From Diphasiastrum complanatum (lineage: Eukaryota; Streptophyta; Lycopodiopsida; Lycopodiales; Lycopodiaceae), in NCBI GenBank assembly GCA_029204225.1, contig CM055102.1:30539632-30603631 (forward strand): 64,000 nucleotides of DNA, read 5' to 3'. A program made the position numbers and the translations under genes. Numbering within the stretch: position 1 is the first letter of the stretch; each line of letters begins with the position of its first letter. Under the pieces are notes generated by a model, which was given only the letters and a program-made list of their open reading frames with translations, was not told where the DNA came from and made no database searches. Shown here one piece after another: positions 34,344 through 45,353 of this stretch.

Positions 34344-34890
34344 CATAAGAAAGTGCAATATTTTTGGCACATGTGAAATGCTTCAAAAGAAAACACTATT
34401 GACACTCAGAAGGCTCAAAGGGTGTTCAAATACTTCAAACTCAGTCTTGATCTATAGTTTCTTGTGTTGGATGCTCAAAACAATGGATTCAGAACAAAGT
34501 ATAATTGAATCAAATCAAAATGTTGTCACTCGGATTTTGGACCTATCCCTATCCTCTTTAAGAGCTTATAACTCTTGCTAGACACATCAGATTGATTTGG
34601 TTTCAATTTCTATGAAAAGTCAGATCAAATGCTTTCAATCAAGCTATAACACTGCTATCTTTGGATCGATAAGTAAGGAGAACAAAGGGACTAAAAAACT
34701 CTGATTTTCACACGTGCGAAATTCCAGAATTCCGTACTTCCTCAATTCAGGTCTAAAAATTCAGTTCAAGTCCGATTTGATCCAAATAAACTTCAGAGAG
34801 AGTTAGAAAAAAATGCAAAACTGCTTTTTGTTCGATTTAGCTCTCAATTTCTTGTACAATCAGAGTTGTTAGCATGCAAAGCTTAATGTG
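34344..34890 (-). pseudogene. short pol stub and leader of element K
   Basis: 34344-34358 on the minus strand encodes ALSYV, the residues just upstream of LFIPKLTKN at 22877. To the right there is only leader-like sequence, with a CACACGTG site at 34709-34716, so gag and protease of K have been deleted. Confidence 0.7.
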
Positions 34891-34902
34891 GCTTTGATAC
34901 CA
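34891..34902 (-). promoter_or_regulatory. primer binding site of element K (one mismatch)
   Basis: gctttgatacca, complement of tggtatcaaagc, abutting the 5' LTR. Confidence 0.85.
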
Positions 34903-35126
34903 TGACAAAATTTCCAGAATTCACACGTGTGGGGAATGTCCACAAGAGTGACTGATCTTAATTAAGCTTTGTAATTGGCACTATAACATGATTCTAGATT
35001 GATCAACAAAATCTAGTTCAGAAGAAATGGCTAATCCACAATCTAGCATGCTAATCAACAGAATATAATAGCAATGATCAAATAATGAAAAAATACAAGA
35101 TTTCAATGTATGAGCATTAGCCTCAA

Positions 35127-35208
<82 letters not shown>

Positions 35209-35742
35209 AGAGAGGTAACAAGCAATATTTATTTAGATCCAAAATAACATGAGATAGCTACAAAACTTTGGTTCTTCATCATAGATTGTGTGGAGAGCTA
35301 CACATATTTATGGAGATTGAGGTAGCTCCAGGTAGAACCATATCTATCCATTCCAAAATGACATCTAGAGTCTATGTGACATTTGTCACTTGTCATGCAT
35401 GAAATTCTACCAACTTTTTACAAGTGTACTAGTTCTGAATAGAAATGTCCAAATCATCATGCATGTGTCCAATAAACTTTGTGCATGCCTTGCATGTCAC
35501 TATGGATCACTTACAATTAATGCATGTGAGTTGCCACGATTTTCTACAAGCATAATCATGCTAATTCTATGTCTACAAACTATATGCAAGTTGCATTTAT
35601 CAAACTAGACAATACATAACCATGTAGCTCGAGTTCTATGTAGGCCAAACTTGGAATTTTGCATTAATGAGCTACATACTTGCATGGTACAACATTTGTA
35701 GCAAGCCAAGAAATCAATATGGATTGTTTTTCAATTTTAACA
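34903..35742 (-). repeat. 5' LTR of element K
   Basis: 840 bp with the same ends as 19252-20042. The extra length is nearly all in the GA tract. Confidence 0.92.
35130..35206 (+). repeat. expanded (GA)n tract in the 5' LTR of K
   Basis: About 77 bp against 24 bp at the same site in the partner LTR. Confidence 0.95.
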
Positions 35743-35747
35743 GACCA
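35743..35747 (+). repeat. right target-site duplication of element K
   Basis: gacca, partner of gatca at 19247-19251. Confidence 0.6.
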
Positions 35748-36470
35748 CATGCTCACAAAGACATCATACACTTCATCCTTGCTCTTTAGTAGATAGATCC
35801 AACAAAATCTATCAAAATCATCAATTAATGCTACATAAATCTTAGCTCCACTACATAAATCTTAGCTCCACTATTGCTAATTGTAGTAAATCCATGAATA
35901 TCCAATTGTACAAGTTGAAAAGGCTTTGTAGATCTAGTATAAGGTAGTCTATGTGACTTAGACAAAGCACAAGACTCACAAACATGTTTGATGGCACTTA
36001 AGGAACTTGGAAGACCTAGCACAATCTTTTTCCTAGCCATTACCTCCAATGACTTGAAGTTGAGGTGTCTCATCCTTTTATGCGAAACCTCTTGAATAGG
36101 CATTTGCTCCCTTGCAACACATCCACTTGGTTAGCAATAACACAAGCATCTAGTTTGAACAACTTCCCTTGCCTTTTACCTTTTCCAATCAAGACATCCT
36201 TCATTTTGATCATACAAACATCTCCATCAAACTCCACCTTGAGGCCTTTATTTAGCATTTGACTCACACTAAGCAAATTCTTGGTAATAGATAGAATAAA
36301 CAAGACATCCTCCAAATGAACATTCCTATTTGTAGAGAGAGAAATAGGAATTCTGTCAATCCCTTATTGGCCGTGTAGATCACCCTCTTGTCATCTCCAT
36401 ATGCCAACAGATAAGTGAAGTACTCTTTGTGATCGGTCATGTGTGAACTTGCTCCACTTAAATGGGCGAA
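35748..36470 (-). pseudogene. protease edge, pre-integrase and integrase start of element L
   Basis: On the minus strand: SGASSHMTDHKEYFTYLLAY (the catalytic aspartate before SGAS is absent, the sequence being cut there), NRNVHLEDVLFILSITKNLLS, the pre-integrase and HLNFKSLEVMARKK, CESCALSKSH, and the integrase start with LDIHGF. A short repeated stretch near 35833-35865 (cataaatcttagctccacta twice) disturbs the frame. It continues at 19251 beyond element K. Confidence 0.85.
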
Positions 36471-36604
36471 ATATCGTCTCGTGTGATGATGCATTGCACA
36501 GATAAATCATGACTAGTATGTGGATAGTGTAGGGGAGTGTACTGTTAAAAGTGATAATGTTAGTGTAAAGGGTAGAAAGCAACTAGAAGTAGCATCTTAG
36601 CATA
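36471..36604. other. no feature recognised
   Basis: Short unassigned spacer between Copia fragments L and M. Confidence 0.4.
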
Positions 36605-37337
36605 GTTAGGTACATATCCAGTGAACTAACCTTCTTTGACAGGTGGAAGGGTTGCTCACCGACCAAATCTACACCCTACATATTTGTAGATCCATTTGCA
36701 TTTGACAGGCTTCATGTCGTCTAGTATGGGTTCAAGTGTCCATACCATGTTCTGCTCCATGAAATTTATTTCTTCTTCCATGGCCGTTATCCACTTGTCC
36801 TTCTCTGGACGATCAACAGCTTCTTCATAAGTCTGTGATTCACCACTAAATCCACAAAACTCTTCTGTTGTAGAAGCTGAGCTGTTTGGTGCAAACTTGA
36901 CTGGTGCTCTTCTTTCTCTACCAGACCTTCTTGGAGATTGTGTTGGTAGTGCAATTGCTTTGCCTTTGTCCTCTTAATTGTCTGCAAATCCATTGTGTGT
37001 CACCTAGGTGCAGGCTGCTCCACGGTCTGTTCATCGTTCGAACTGTCACTCAGTTCATTTGGTATATGAACATCCTAATCCAGATGCTCATGGTTTGCTC
37101 CCTCTGTCTGTGTGGGTAGATCATAGTACTGCTTGTTAAGAACCTCATAACCGACTGGATCTTCATCGGCCATCATTCTTGCTTCATTAAATTTCACATC
37201 TCTGATAGTGTTGATTTCCCTGGTCTAAGACATGTAAATCCTATAATATGAGGAATGTACATCATAGCCTACAAAGAAACCCTGCTCCACTTTTTCATCC
37301 AGTTTCTTTCTTTTCTTATCTGGTATGACATATGCTA
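36605..37337 (-). pseudogene. Copia fragment M: integrase C-terminus to start of reverse transcriptase
   Basis: On the minus strand: AYVIPDKKRKKLDEKVEQG, FVGYDVHSSYYRIYMS, then a variable linker with frame changes, then YEEAVDRPEKDKWITAMEEE and CKWIYKY, the reverse transcriptase start. A family different from A, B and F. Both ends are cut; N's LTR starts directly at 37338. Confidence 0.8.
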
Positions 37338-37991
37338 TGTGAAGGATTTCATATCATTATGATCCAATCCACTTGAAAGATCTTGGGTTACAAAGAGAAA
37401 TACTCTACCAATCTCACCAATGTAAAAAATCAGCATCTACACACAAAATGAGATGCAAAATCTAATAGAACTTGATCAAACATGTATCAAATGATAAAGT
37501 ACTATTGTTGTCTATACAAAATCAGCAAGCTACTATATTTCACATGTGTGAATCCAAACATGGCAATTATAGATCATTCTACACATAGAATTGCATGCAA
37601 TCACAAGCATAGTGCACCAATGGATAGTAGAACCCAAGAGAACCATGTATAAGCATGAAATGAGATAGAGAAGATAGAGAAGAGAGAAGATCACTCTCTC
37701 CACGAGTTACATCCTTTTATAACAGGTTGAATACCTATTTGGCCACTTGGCTTTCTCTCCAAAATGCTAATTCCACTATTTTTTGGTCTAGATTCAAAGT
37801 ACCCAACATTCATTTGAATCTACTCAAACTCGCCTTCTAACTTTTCCACATTTTCAAAAAGTGTTTATTCAAATGTCATTTAGACTAATGAACTTTGAAA
37901 AGTGAATCTCTAAGTCTAAAAACAAAATTGGCCTCAATATGCCAAATATGAAAATATAGCAAATATGATCAAACTAGTTGAAGCTTTCACA
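37338..37991 (-). repeat. 3' LTR of element N
   Basis: 654 bp, TGTGAAGG to TTTCACA on the plus strand, matching the LTRs of C and A. Confidence 0.88.
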
Positions 37992-38040
37992 CTCCCTCTT
38001 CAACCGATTTTAGCATAGACTTTGATAACACTCCAAGTGA
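37338..38040 (-). mobile_element. 3' end of an A-family Copia element (N)
   Basis: On the minus strand: last codons of RNase H (LGVLSKSMLKSVEEG, 38040-37998), purine tract gaagagggag, then the LTR 37991-37338. The body is cut at about 38041 by gypsy LTR sequence. Confidence 0.85.
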
Positions 38041-38564
38041 AGTCCTATATATTATGTCCATGACCAGTACATAGGATATAGTATACTCCTAGTCTTGGAT
38101 ACACCCAGTGAAACAAGCTGTTAGTTATGCCACGTCATACTGGATGTGACCCGAAAGTAACTAATATTCTTGTGAGGCCCAGAACACACTAAATGGAGTT
38201 CAGACAAGGTATGAGACAGTGTATGCATGTGTAGAGTTATCAATAGCAATTCTATGAATAGTTGGTCCATGCTTAGGACTCTATTCTAGGTGAATCTATG
38301 AATAAAAAATTTAGGGCTATGCATGGCTATGTGCCCAAGTTGTTTTTGGCTCTATATATTGGGTCCAAACTCGTCCTACTCCTCATCATGGTTTTGGATT
38401 CATTGTCAGGCCCTCACTCTATATTCATGCTTCTTGTTCCTTGGCTTGGGGGTGAGGCTTCTAGAGTTTGATTGGATGCTTCTACTTGGTTGGGTGGTTT
38501 CTCCATAGTGTGTTATCATTGTGTTTGTGATTTGTAAGTAGGATCTAAGAAGCTTCCCTTATAA
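38041..38564 (+). repeat. 5' LTR of gypsy element P1
   Basis: About 520 bp ending cccttataa next to the primer site. It aligns along its length with the reverse complement of 48442-49309 (cttggcttgggggtgaggcttctagag, ggttgggtggttt). The first bases may be lost. Confidence 0.75.
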
Positions 38565-38576
38565 TGGTATCAGAGC
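38565..38576 (+). promoter_or_regulatory. primer binding site of element P1
   Basis: tggtatcagagc after the LTR; a Met-type site is common in chromodomain gypsy elements. Confidence 0.8.
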
Positions 38577-38806
38577 CAGGCTTACAAGTTTGGAGAGGTG
38601 ATGTTTTTCATTGGAGCTTGGTGGTGATCAAGTAGTATTCTTATCCAAGGAGTGCAGCAAAGTTGCAAGTTGGTGGATCTTCCCAATTTCAATTTGCATG
38701 ATCCATATATCTCTCAAATTCATTGTGGTTTATGGAGAATTGTGCTAGAAAATCAATTTTAATTGTCTTTTTGGAGTTTTAGCATGTGTAATTCAAAAGT
38801 AGTTAC

Positions 38807-39605
38807 TGTTGGATTTATCTCCTTCACTCTCCTAAATCTTATTTTAATCTGTCTTCAGTCATGCTGTTGTATTTTACTTGTGTTGTCGCACAGTCTGAAT
38901 TTTTACATGTAAAATAAGACAAGCGAAAAGCGTGATTGTCTGCGTAAATAAAATCAAATTTCCACAGGCGAAAAAAAGCGAAAAAGACAACACTATGTTT
39001 TTACACGTGATTTGTGACAGGCGAAAAAGGTGACACTGCCCTACAAATGTCAAAGGTGCCCTAATGGAAAAGCGAAGATACCATGTAAATCAAATTGTGC
39101 ATCTTCACCAACGTTCATTTAGCGAAGGCTGATGTCGCGGCCTTCTCATGCTCATCTCATGCACTGTGCAATCAGATTTGACAACGACATCAGCCACCCA
39201 CGATCTCCCATAGACAACACATCCACTTTGTACCTTCTTTATCTGCACACGTGTAACATTATGTATATATATATTGAATACCATCTGCGTATCCAATGAC
39301 AAGCAAAAGTGTGTGTGTAAAATATATCAAGCATTAGAAGCTTATCAGAGATAGACGAAGTAAATGCTTTCGCGCATCGATTCTTCGTATTATCAATAAT
39401 AGGTTTATTCCTTTTTCAGATTGGATTAGCTTTGTGAGGCACGCGGTTTCGTCCGCTATTGTCTTGTGCTCACCTGCATTATTGACCTCTATATTTCGCT
39501 ATATTTAATCTGATTACAATTCTGTTTGTTCTGCGTTTAGATTTGTGTCAATATTGCTATGTTTTTCTACATTCTGTTTGACTCTCTTATTGCTTAATCT
39601 GGTAG
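38807..39605 (+). repeat. E-family LTR, right-truncated, in the leader of P1
   Basis: Starts TGTTGGATTTATC and matches 13395-13880 from 39103 onward, stopping at ctggtag (39605) about 300 bp before the LTR end known from 14203. No target duplication is seen, so recombination or deletion has removed the other side. Confidence 0.75.
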
Positions 39606-39778
39606 AAAATTGAAAATTTTTAGTTTCTTTTAGTTTCTTGAATTATCTATGAAATTGACTAAAAATAGTGATTTGACCGTGCTGGAGTCGATTTCAATCA
39701 GTTTTGGTCAACTGTGCTTCACTATAAGTTACACTGATATTAACTAAATTTAGTAATTTCTAGGATAAATAAATCAAG

Positions 39779-40690
39779 ATGGCCAAAAAAACTTCAAATC
39801 AAGTTGCAAATCCAAGTGCACCATCTTACATGGTGATTTGTCAGCAGTTGAGTACGGTGCTCAATGATATGAATAATCATAATCAGATGAGAGATCAGCA
39901 AATGGAGGTTCTATTGAATCAAGTCAAATTGATGTCTTCACCTAATCTCGGTTTCAACCGGAGATTTATGTGGGGGAGAAGAAGGAGAAAAAATCTGAAG
40001 TCGTCGAGGACTGGCTGGCCAAGTGGAGTAGTTACTTCAATCTGCACGGAGTTCCTGATGAGAAGAAAATTGAAAGCGTCGTGCTGTTTTTATGCGGCAA
40101 AGCGTCATCGTGGTGGCAAGACTTATCGGTGAAGTCAACTACTTGGGATGCATTTGCAAAAGTTTTCAGGAAGGCTTTCATAATTGCTGATGACATTGAC
40201 TACTACCTGAAGTTCGTGAAATGCGGGACGGGTACAAAGAGTTTAGACTCTTATATCTAGGAATTCATGGACCTATGGAATATGTTTCCATCATTCGATG
40301 CCAAGTTGGCACTTTGGCAGTTTGTCTTGGGTTTGTCAGCCGACTATCAGAACAAATGTAGGTGAGATGTGCTTCAAAACCTCGAGGATGCATTTTGGAT
40401 TGCAAAAACATATGATTCCACAGTGGTGGCATCCAGGAAGCAGTTTGCACAAATTTCAATCACTTTGTAAACCAAGAAGGGTAATAAGCGGGGTCCAAAC
40501 CAAGCAAAATATTTTGACGAATTAGATCAAGCAGCATCGAAATCTAGGAAGCCAAAGAGAAAGGGATTTAAGAAATCTATGTCCCAGAAAAAAGCTAAGA
40601 AAAAGATCTTATGTTGCGTCTGTAAGAAGCATGGACATATAATGAAATTTTGTCCAAAAAGGAAGAAAATGTCTGTCCATATGATTTGAG
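39779..40690 (+). pseudogene. gypsy gag of element P1
   Basis: Starts MAKKTSNQVANPSAPSYMVICQQL. One frameshift near 39955 leads to VEDWLAKWSSYFNLHGVPDE and FLCGKASSWWQDL, the retrotransposon gag core. TAG at 40258-40260 falls in IxEFMDL, where the related gag of Q has glutamine. Further stops follow at about 40363 and 40466. The CCHC knuckle CCVCKKHGHIMKFC is near 40614. Confidence 0.85.
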
Positions 40691-40826
40691 ATCCCAGGAG
40701 GCAATGGTAAGACTTTGGAAATTAACCTAACTGATTGTGAGTGTGAATGTTCTTTAAGTACTACTTCTTTCTTGCCTAATGAACTCTTCCATTTAATTGG
40801 CACAGTTAAAGATCAATAAGTGAGTA

Positions 40827-40862
40827 TTCTATTGGACAGTGGTTCAGCTCATGATTTGTTAA
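40827..40862 (+). pseudogene. gypsy protease active-site remnant of P1
   Basis: Encodes ILLDSGSAHDLL, the retropepsin D-S-G motif. No extended frame is left around it. Confidence 0.65.
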
Positions 40863-41860
40863 TTCTTATGATTATATTTAGCATTACATATTAATGAGCA
40901 CATGGGCTAATCACGAACATTCCCAAAATTTTCTTAGTTCTTTGATCACCATTGGTCTCAAAAGTGAAAAATATTGGAAAATTGAGTTAAACAAGCCTAG
41001 TCACAAGTGAAATTTAAAAGAGCATTGTTCAAAAAAGGGAAACTTTTGAGAAGATTTTCTTTTTTCTATGGTGGATCCTTTTATAAGCTGATTAGTTTGT
41101 CATAGGGATTGTCAAAATGGATATATACATCAATATCAAGATTAAACACATTGGGATGTAAATAGTGTATCGTTGTTCATTTAAGATAAACAAAGGTGAA
41201 CAATTGACGCTCTTCTCTTGGAACAAGAGAAAAAATTTTCATAGAGTAAGATGGATGTCATGTCTGAAACTGCTCCCCATAGACTTTCAAAAAAATGCTG
41301 CATTACGAAGTTGGATGATAAAAATATTTGAAGTTCTATTTACCTCAGTTTTTTAGAGAGAAGGGTATTACCCTCTACTCTTAAGATCTTGACAAGGTTT
41401 CTGCTGTAATTTTATGCGCAGTCATGTACAAGGGACTCCGTTAAATTGTACTGTCATGATTTTTGCCTGGACTTTCAAGACTTGTTCCACTTGGTCCTCA
41501 ATGTGTGGCATTACTTAATAGGGAAATGCATGAGGCACTAATGTTTTGCAACTATGAGATTTGATCGTTCAAATCAAACATTTCAGAAATCTATTCAATA
41601 TGCTTCTAAAAAGACGAACAACAAAGAAATAACAAAGCATCTCCTTCTTTCTTAGTCTATGATTGCTAGGACGCAAGTAAAAGCCATAGGATTAACAATA
41701 TGGTGTCTGAATGTAAAGATCAGCATCTCATATGTGAATAATCAACTTTGTATATAAAAGGGACGTCAATTGCAAATTCTCAATAACACAATGCGGTTGC
41801 AGAAGCTGTTGGCAAACTAAAAGCAAAATGATGAGTGTGATATGCTCTGATAGCACTGAT
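40863..41860. other. degraded sequence, no gene assigned
   Basis: Open frames are short and without family motifs. It could be badly decayed pol of P1. Confidence 0.4.
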
Positions 41861-41871
41861 GAGTGTAATAT

Positions 41872-42165
41872 GCTCTGATACCACCGATCATGAGAATAAA
41901 AACGGCTGGAAGGTCCTTCTTTGGTGTATTTTGCAGGTTTGGAGCTCAGAATCGTCAGTGGAGAACAAAGACACAGTTCCGGAGGCATCAGAAAGGCCAA
42001 GGCAACATCAAACAAGTTGAAAATCTTTTGAGTGGGAAGATTTTTACAATACAGTTGTTGTGAAAAGCACAGTCCCGGAGGCATCCAAAAGGCCAAGGCA
42101 GCATCAGACAGATTGAAAACCTGTTGAGTGGGGGAGATTCTTACAATACTTCCTAGTTGTTGTGG
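41872..42165 (-). repeat. possible minus-strand primer site and LTR start with a 96-bp duplication
   Basis: gctctgatacca at 41872-41883 is the complement of the Met-type primer site. To its right, cagttccggaggcatc (41974) and its variant (42070) mark a 96-bp tandem duplication. No internal region was found to its left and no partner LTR exists, so the assignment is weak. Confidence 0.4.
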
Positions 42166-42345
42166 AAAGTGCTATTTGTGTGAGAGGTCTGCCAAGAATC
42201 TCTCATTTGTCTATTTGGAGTACCACAAATCACACTAGATAGTATCTAGTACTATCATTCAGAGTTAGGAAGCCTCATACTTTTCACATTACTGAAATCT
42301 GTCTGTTTGAACGATCACTAGTTTCAAAATTTTTGCAAAGATGAG

Positions 42346-42360
42346 GCGGCCTAGCCGCCG
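42346..42360. other. GC-rich hairpin
   Basis: ggcggcctagccgcc, a perfect inverted repeat in otherwise AT-rich DNA, just before the tandem repeat of element F. Confidence 0.6.
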
Positions 42361-42414
42361 CGCCGAAGTAGAAAATCTGGAATATTCTCTCTGAAAGTTC
42401 TTATATTCTCTCTT

Positions 42415-42662
42415 TTTTTCGTACCAATATCGGATCCAAGTGCGCTAGCAAAAGAGAGACCTGAGTAGTCGTACATCCGCGCTCCAGTCCGATATCGCAT
42501 GTTCGTACCGATATCGGATCCAAGCACACAAACAAAAAAAACTCCGAGCAGTTGTACATCCGTGCTCCAGTCCGATATCGCATGCTCCAATATCGGATCC
42601 AAGCGCACAAGTTGAAGAGGATCCTGAGCAATTGTACTTCCGCGCTCCATTCCAATATCAGG
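42415..42662 (+). repeat. three tandem copies of a 79-84-bp unit upstream of F gag
   Basis: cggatccaag occurs at 42431, 42515 and 42594. Each copy includes a gatatcg or atatcgg site, a variable middle and gctcca-tccgatatcgcatg. Located in what should be the 5' leader of element F. Confidence 0.85.
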
Positions 42663-42731
42663 TGTATAACCAGAAAAATATACAGTTTTGTGGTGTGATA
42701 GATTACTTGATCTGGACTTATCTATTCAATA

Positions 42732-43640
42732 ATGGCAACTCTAAGCAAGAGTGTCCTCAATGAGTCAAGCAAATTGGAAGGAGCCGGCAACTATGCAGTT
42801 TAAAAATTCAAACTGAACAACATTTTGATAGAAAATGAGCTATGGGAGATCGTGACAGGTGAAGAGACAAGGCCATTGATTGAAGAAGATCAACAGGCAT
42901 TTGACAGGAGAAAACGGAAAGCACAAAATGTCATCACCTTATCAGTTAGAGATGCAATTATTCCCTACATTTCGGATTCAGAAGGACCACAAGAAGCATG
43001 GGATACATTGAAGGCACTGTTTGAGACCACAAATACATCTCGAGTGCTATTCCTGAAGACGAAGCTGCACACATTGCGGATGGATGATGGTGCAACTGTT
43101 GCTGATCACCTACTGAAGATCAAAGAGATTCGTGATCAATTAGCAGCAGTTGGAGAGCGAGTACAAGATTGAAAGATCGTGCAGTTGACATTGAATAGTT
43201 TGAGTAAGTCACATCAGATGTTTGTGACAAGTATAGCCACACAAGAAAATGTTCCAACCTATGAAGAGTTAGGTGGATTGCTTTTGCAGGAAGAACAACG
43301 TCAAGAGAACTTGAGTCATCGCAACAGGGGATTTGATCAAGCTCTTGCAGTCAGGGGACGTGGTGGTAGATTTGGTCATGGAAGATACCAATCAAGAGGT
43401 GGAAACTCAAATCGTGGATCATTCCAACAATTTCAAGAACAATCCAATGATGGCCCAAATTGAGGCAATTGGAATCAAGGCCGAGGTCAAGGAGCGGCTA
43501 TTTGTGGCAAAATAAATCTGGAAATTGTAGGTATTGCAACAAACCTGGCCACTGGGAGCGTGAATGCTTCAAGAAACAAAAGGAGATGGAACAAAGAAAA
43601 GACAAAGGACAAGTGAGAAATAATGCTGATTAACATCAAT
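42732..43640 (+). pseudogene. Copia gag of element F
   Basis: MATLSKSVLNESSKLEGAGNYAV, then TAA at about 42801 where tryptophan is expected, NELWEIVTGEETRPL, KLHTLRMDDGATV, TGA at about 43171, an RG-rich segment (RGRGGRFGHGRYQSRGG) and TGA at 43461. A frame change near 43505 precedes the CCHC knuckle CRYCNKPGHWEREC (about 43531-43572). All three stops sit where relatives are likely to have tryptophan. Confidence 0.85.
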
Positions 43641-44364
43641 TTGATGACTATTATTATGAAAACAATTATACTGATCAACATCAATACGATGATGATCAAT
43701 ATGAAGATGATACAGGTGAGAGCTCAAAATTGTTCATTACAGCATTAATGACAAGTGATGAAACCAAGGATACCTGGTACATTGATAGTGGTGCATCCAA
43801 GCACATGACTTCAAGGAAAGAGTGGTGTTCAAAACTCAAAGAAACTCACAATGGTGATAAAGTTGGACAAGCTGATGGCAAACTGCTATCTGTTAAAGGA
43901 GTTGGAGTGGTACCAGTGAAGTTAGCTAGCGGGAAGATAAAGTAGATAAGCAATGTGCAATATGTACCTGGCTTAGCTAACAATCTATTATCTGTTGGGA
44001 CGATGGCTGATCAACAACTCAAGGGTGAGTTGACAGTGACAAATGTCTTGTCAAAGACATCAAGAATCACTACAAAGTGGTTACTACAAGAGCTAGAATC
44101 AACGGGAATCGACTCTACAAATTGAATGCGAGATCTTTTGCTCAAGCTATGGTAAGCACGGTTGATAGTCAAAGTGATCTTTGGCATCAACGATTCGGTC
44201 ATATTAGTGCTCAAAGTTTACAGATTCTCAAAAGAGGTAATCTAGTTATAGGATTGTCTGATATTTCTTTTGAAGGAAAAATTTGTGAAGGTTGCATTTT
44301 GGGAAAACAACACACAAAGAGAGGTTTTCCAAAAGTGCAGCAAGGAGAGCCAGTGGCATCCTAG
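43640..44364 (+). pseudogene. protease and pre-integrase of element F
   Basis: A DDYYYENNY-type tyrosine/aspartate-rich linker, protease TWYIDSGASKHMTS with intact DSGA (43772-43813), VPVKLASGKIK, then TAG, YVPGLANNLLSVG, a frame change near 44050, and pre-integrase DLWHQRFGHISAQSL with CEGCILGKQH. Confidence 0.88.
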
Positions 44365-45353
44365 ATCTTGTCCACAGTGATCTATGTGGACCTATGCAGA
44401 CTAGATCTCTTAGTGGCTACTATTAATTTATCACCTTCATTGATGATTATAGCAGATGCATTTGGATTTATTTCATAAGCAAGAAATCAAATGCTTTTGC
44501 TAAGTTCAGGGAATTCAAGACATTAGTTGAAAAACAAACAGGATGTTGCATCAAAACTTTGAGATCCGATGGAGGTGGTGAGTATTTTCTGACAAAATTT
44601 ATTGATTTTTGCAAAGATCAAGGGACCAAGAGGCAGACTACAACACCTTATTCACCGCAGCAAAATGGAGTTGCAGAACGAAAGAACAGATCTATTGTTG
44701 AGATGGCTAGGGTGATGCTCAAAAGCAAGGGTCTACCAAACACCTTTTGGGCAGAAGCTTGTAGCCCAGCTACGCACATCTTGAATCGGTGTTCTACAAA
44801 ATCCGTGGAAGGTAAGACACCCTATGAAGTTGTTACTAGAAAGAAACCTAATATTTCTCATTTGAGAGTATTTGGTTGTGATGCTTATGCTCATATTCCT
44901 GATGAGAAACGAAGGAAATTGGATGCAAAGGCTATCAGGTGTATTTTCCTTGGATATGATGAGAAGGCCAAGGCATACAGGATGTAGGACACAAATGCAC
45001 AGAAGCTTGTAATTTCTAGAAATGCTACGTTTGACGAGATGGGCCAAGGTGAACAATCTGAAGTAATCATTGAACCTTTTGATGAGGGAGCGAAAGTACA
45101 AGTCAAGAAGGAAGTTGATTTTGATATAGAAAATCCATTGGACAAAGGCAAGCCTGATGCTGAAATTCCCAAGAGAGTACCTAAATGGTACTTATCAGTC
45201 ACAGATGGTGCAAAGAAGGGAGATACTCCTGAATCTAGTGAGCAGGGAGAGCTTAGAAAATTAAGTAAAAATCGAAAACCTCCACACAAGATTAGAGAGG
45301 AATCTAGCCCTAATGGGTTCTGTGCTCAAGGCTCAAGAACCAAAATTTTTTGA
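44365..45353 (+). pseudogene. integrase of element F
   Basis: Catalytic segments VHSDLCGP (about 44373), RSDGGGEYF (44562) and NGVAERKNR (about 44661) are present, although TAA near 44425 and other breaks interrupt the frame. The C-terminus runs through THILNRCSTKSVEGKTPYE, LRVFGCDAYAH and FLGYDEKAKAYRM to TAG at 44985, then an acidic linker to 45353. Confidence 0.88.

Larger units (their letters stand above)
19252..35742 (-). mobile_element. Copia element K (complete ends, interrupted by element A)
   Basis: On the minus strand: 5' LTR 35742-34903, primer site 34902-34891, leader, short pol start ending at 34344, then element A (22878-34338), then the rest of pol 22877-20060 and the 3' LTR 20042-19252. 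Without A and its extra target copy it is about 5.0 kb. The pol frame is restored across A (ALSYV, then LFIPKLTKN), which shows A landed inside K. Gag is missing. Confidence 0.9.
18692..36470 (-). mobile_element. Copia element L remnant, split by insertion of K
   Basis: Minus-strand Copia coding sequence of the A family lies on both sides of element K: 18692-19251 (integrase core and C-terminus) on the left and 35743-36470 (protease edge, pre-integrase, integrase start) on the right. Joined, they run in the correct order, apart from about 130 bp missing at the insertion site. No LTR of L was identified. The outermost layer of the nest. Confidence 0.8.
38041..41100 (+). mobile_element. Ty3/gypsy element P1 (LTR, leader, gag, protease remnant)
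   Basis: LTR 38041-38564, primer site 38565-38576, leader interrupted by an E-family LTR, gag 39779 to about 40690, and protease motif at 40827-40862. Beyond about 41100 I see no reverse transcriptase. Related to element Q (48442-50355), which points the other way. Confidence 0.75.

Noticed and set aside
36787-36993. 68-codon minus-strand frame as a separate gene
   Set aside because: It lies in the wrong or shifted frame of the Copia linker before reverse transcriptase (fragment M).
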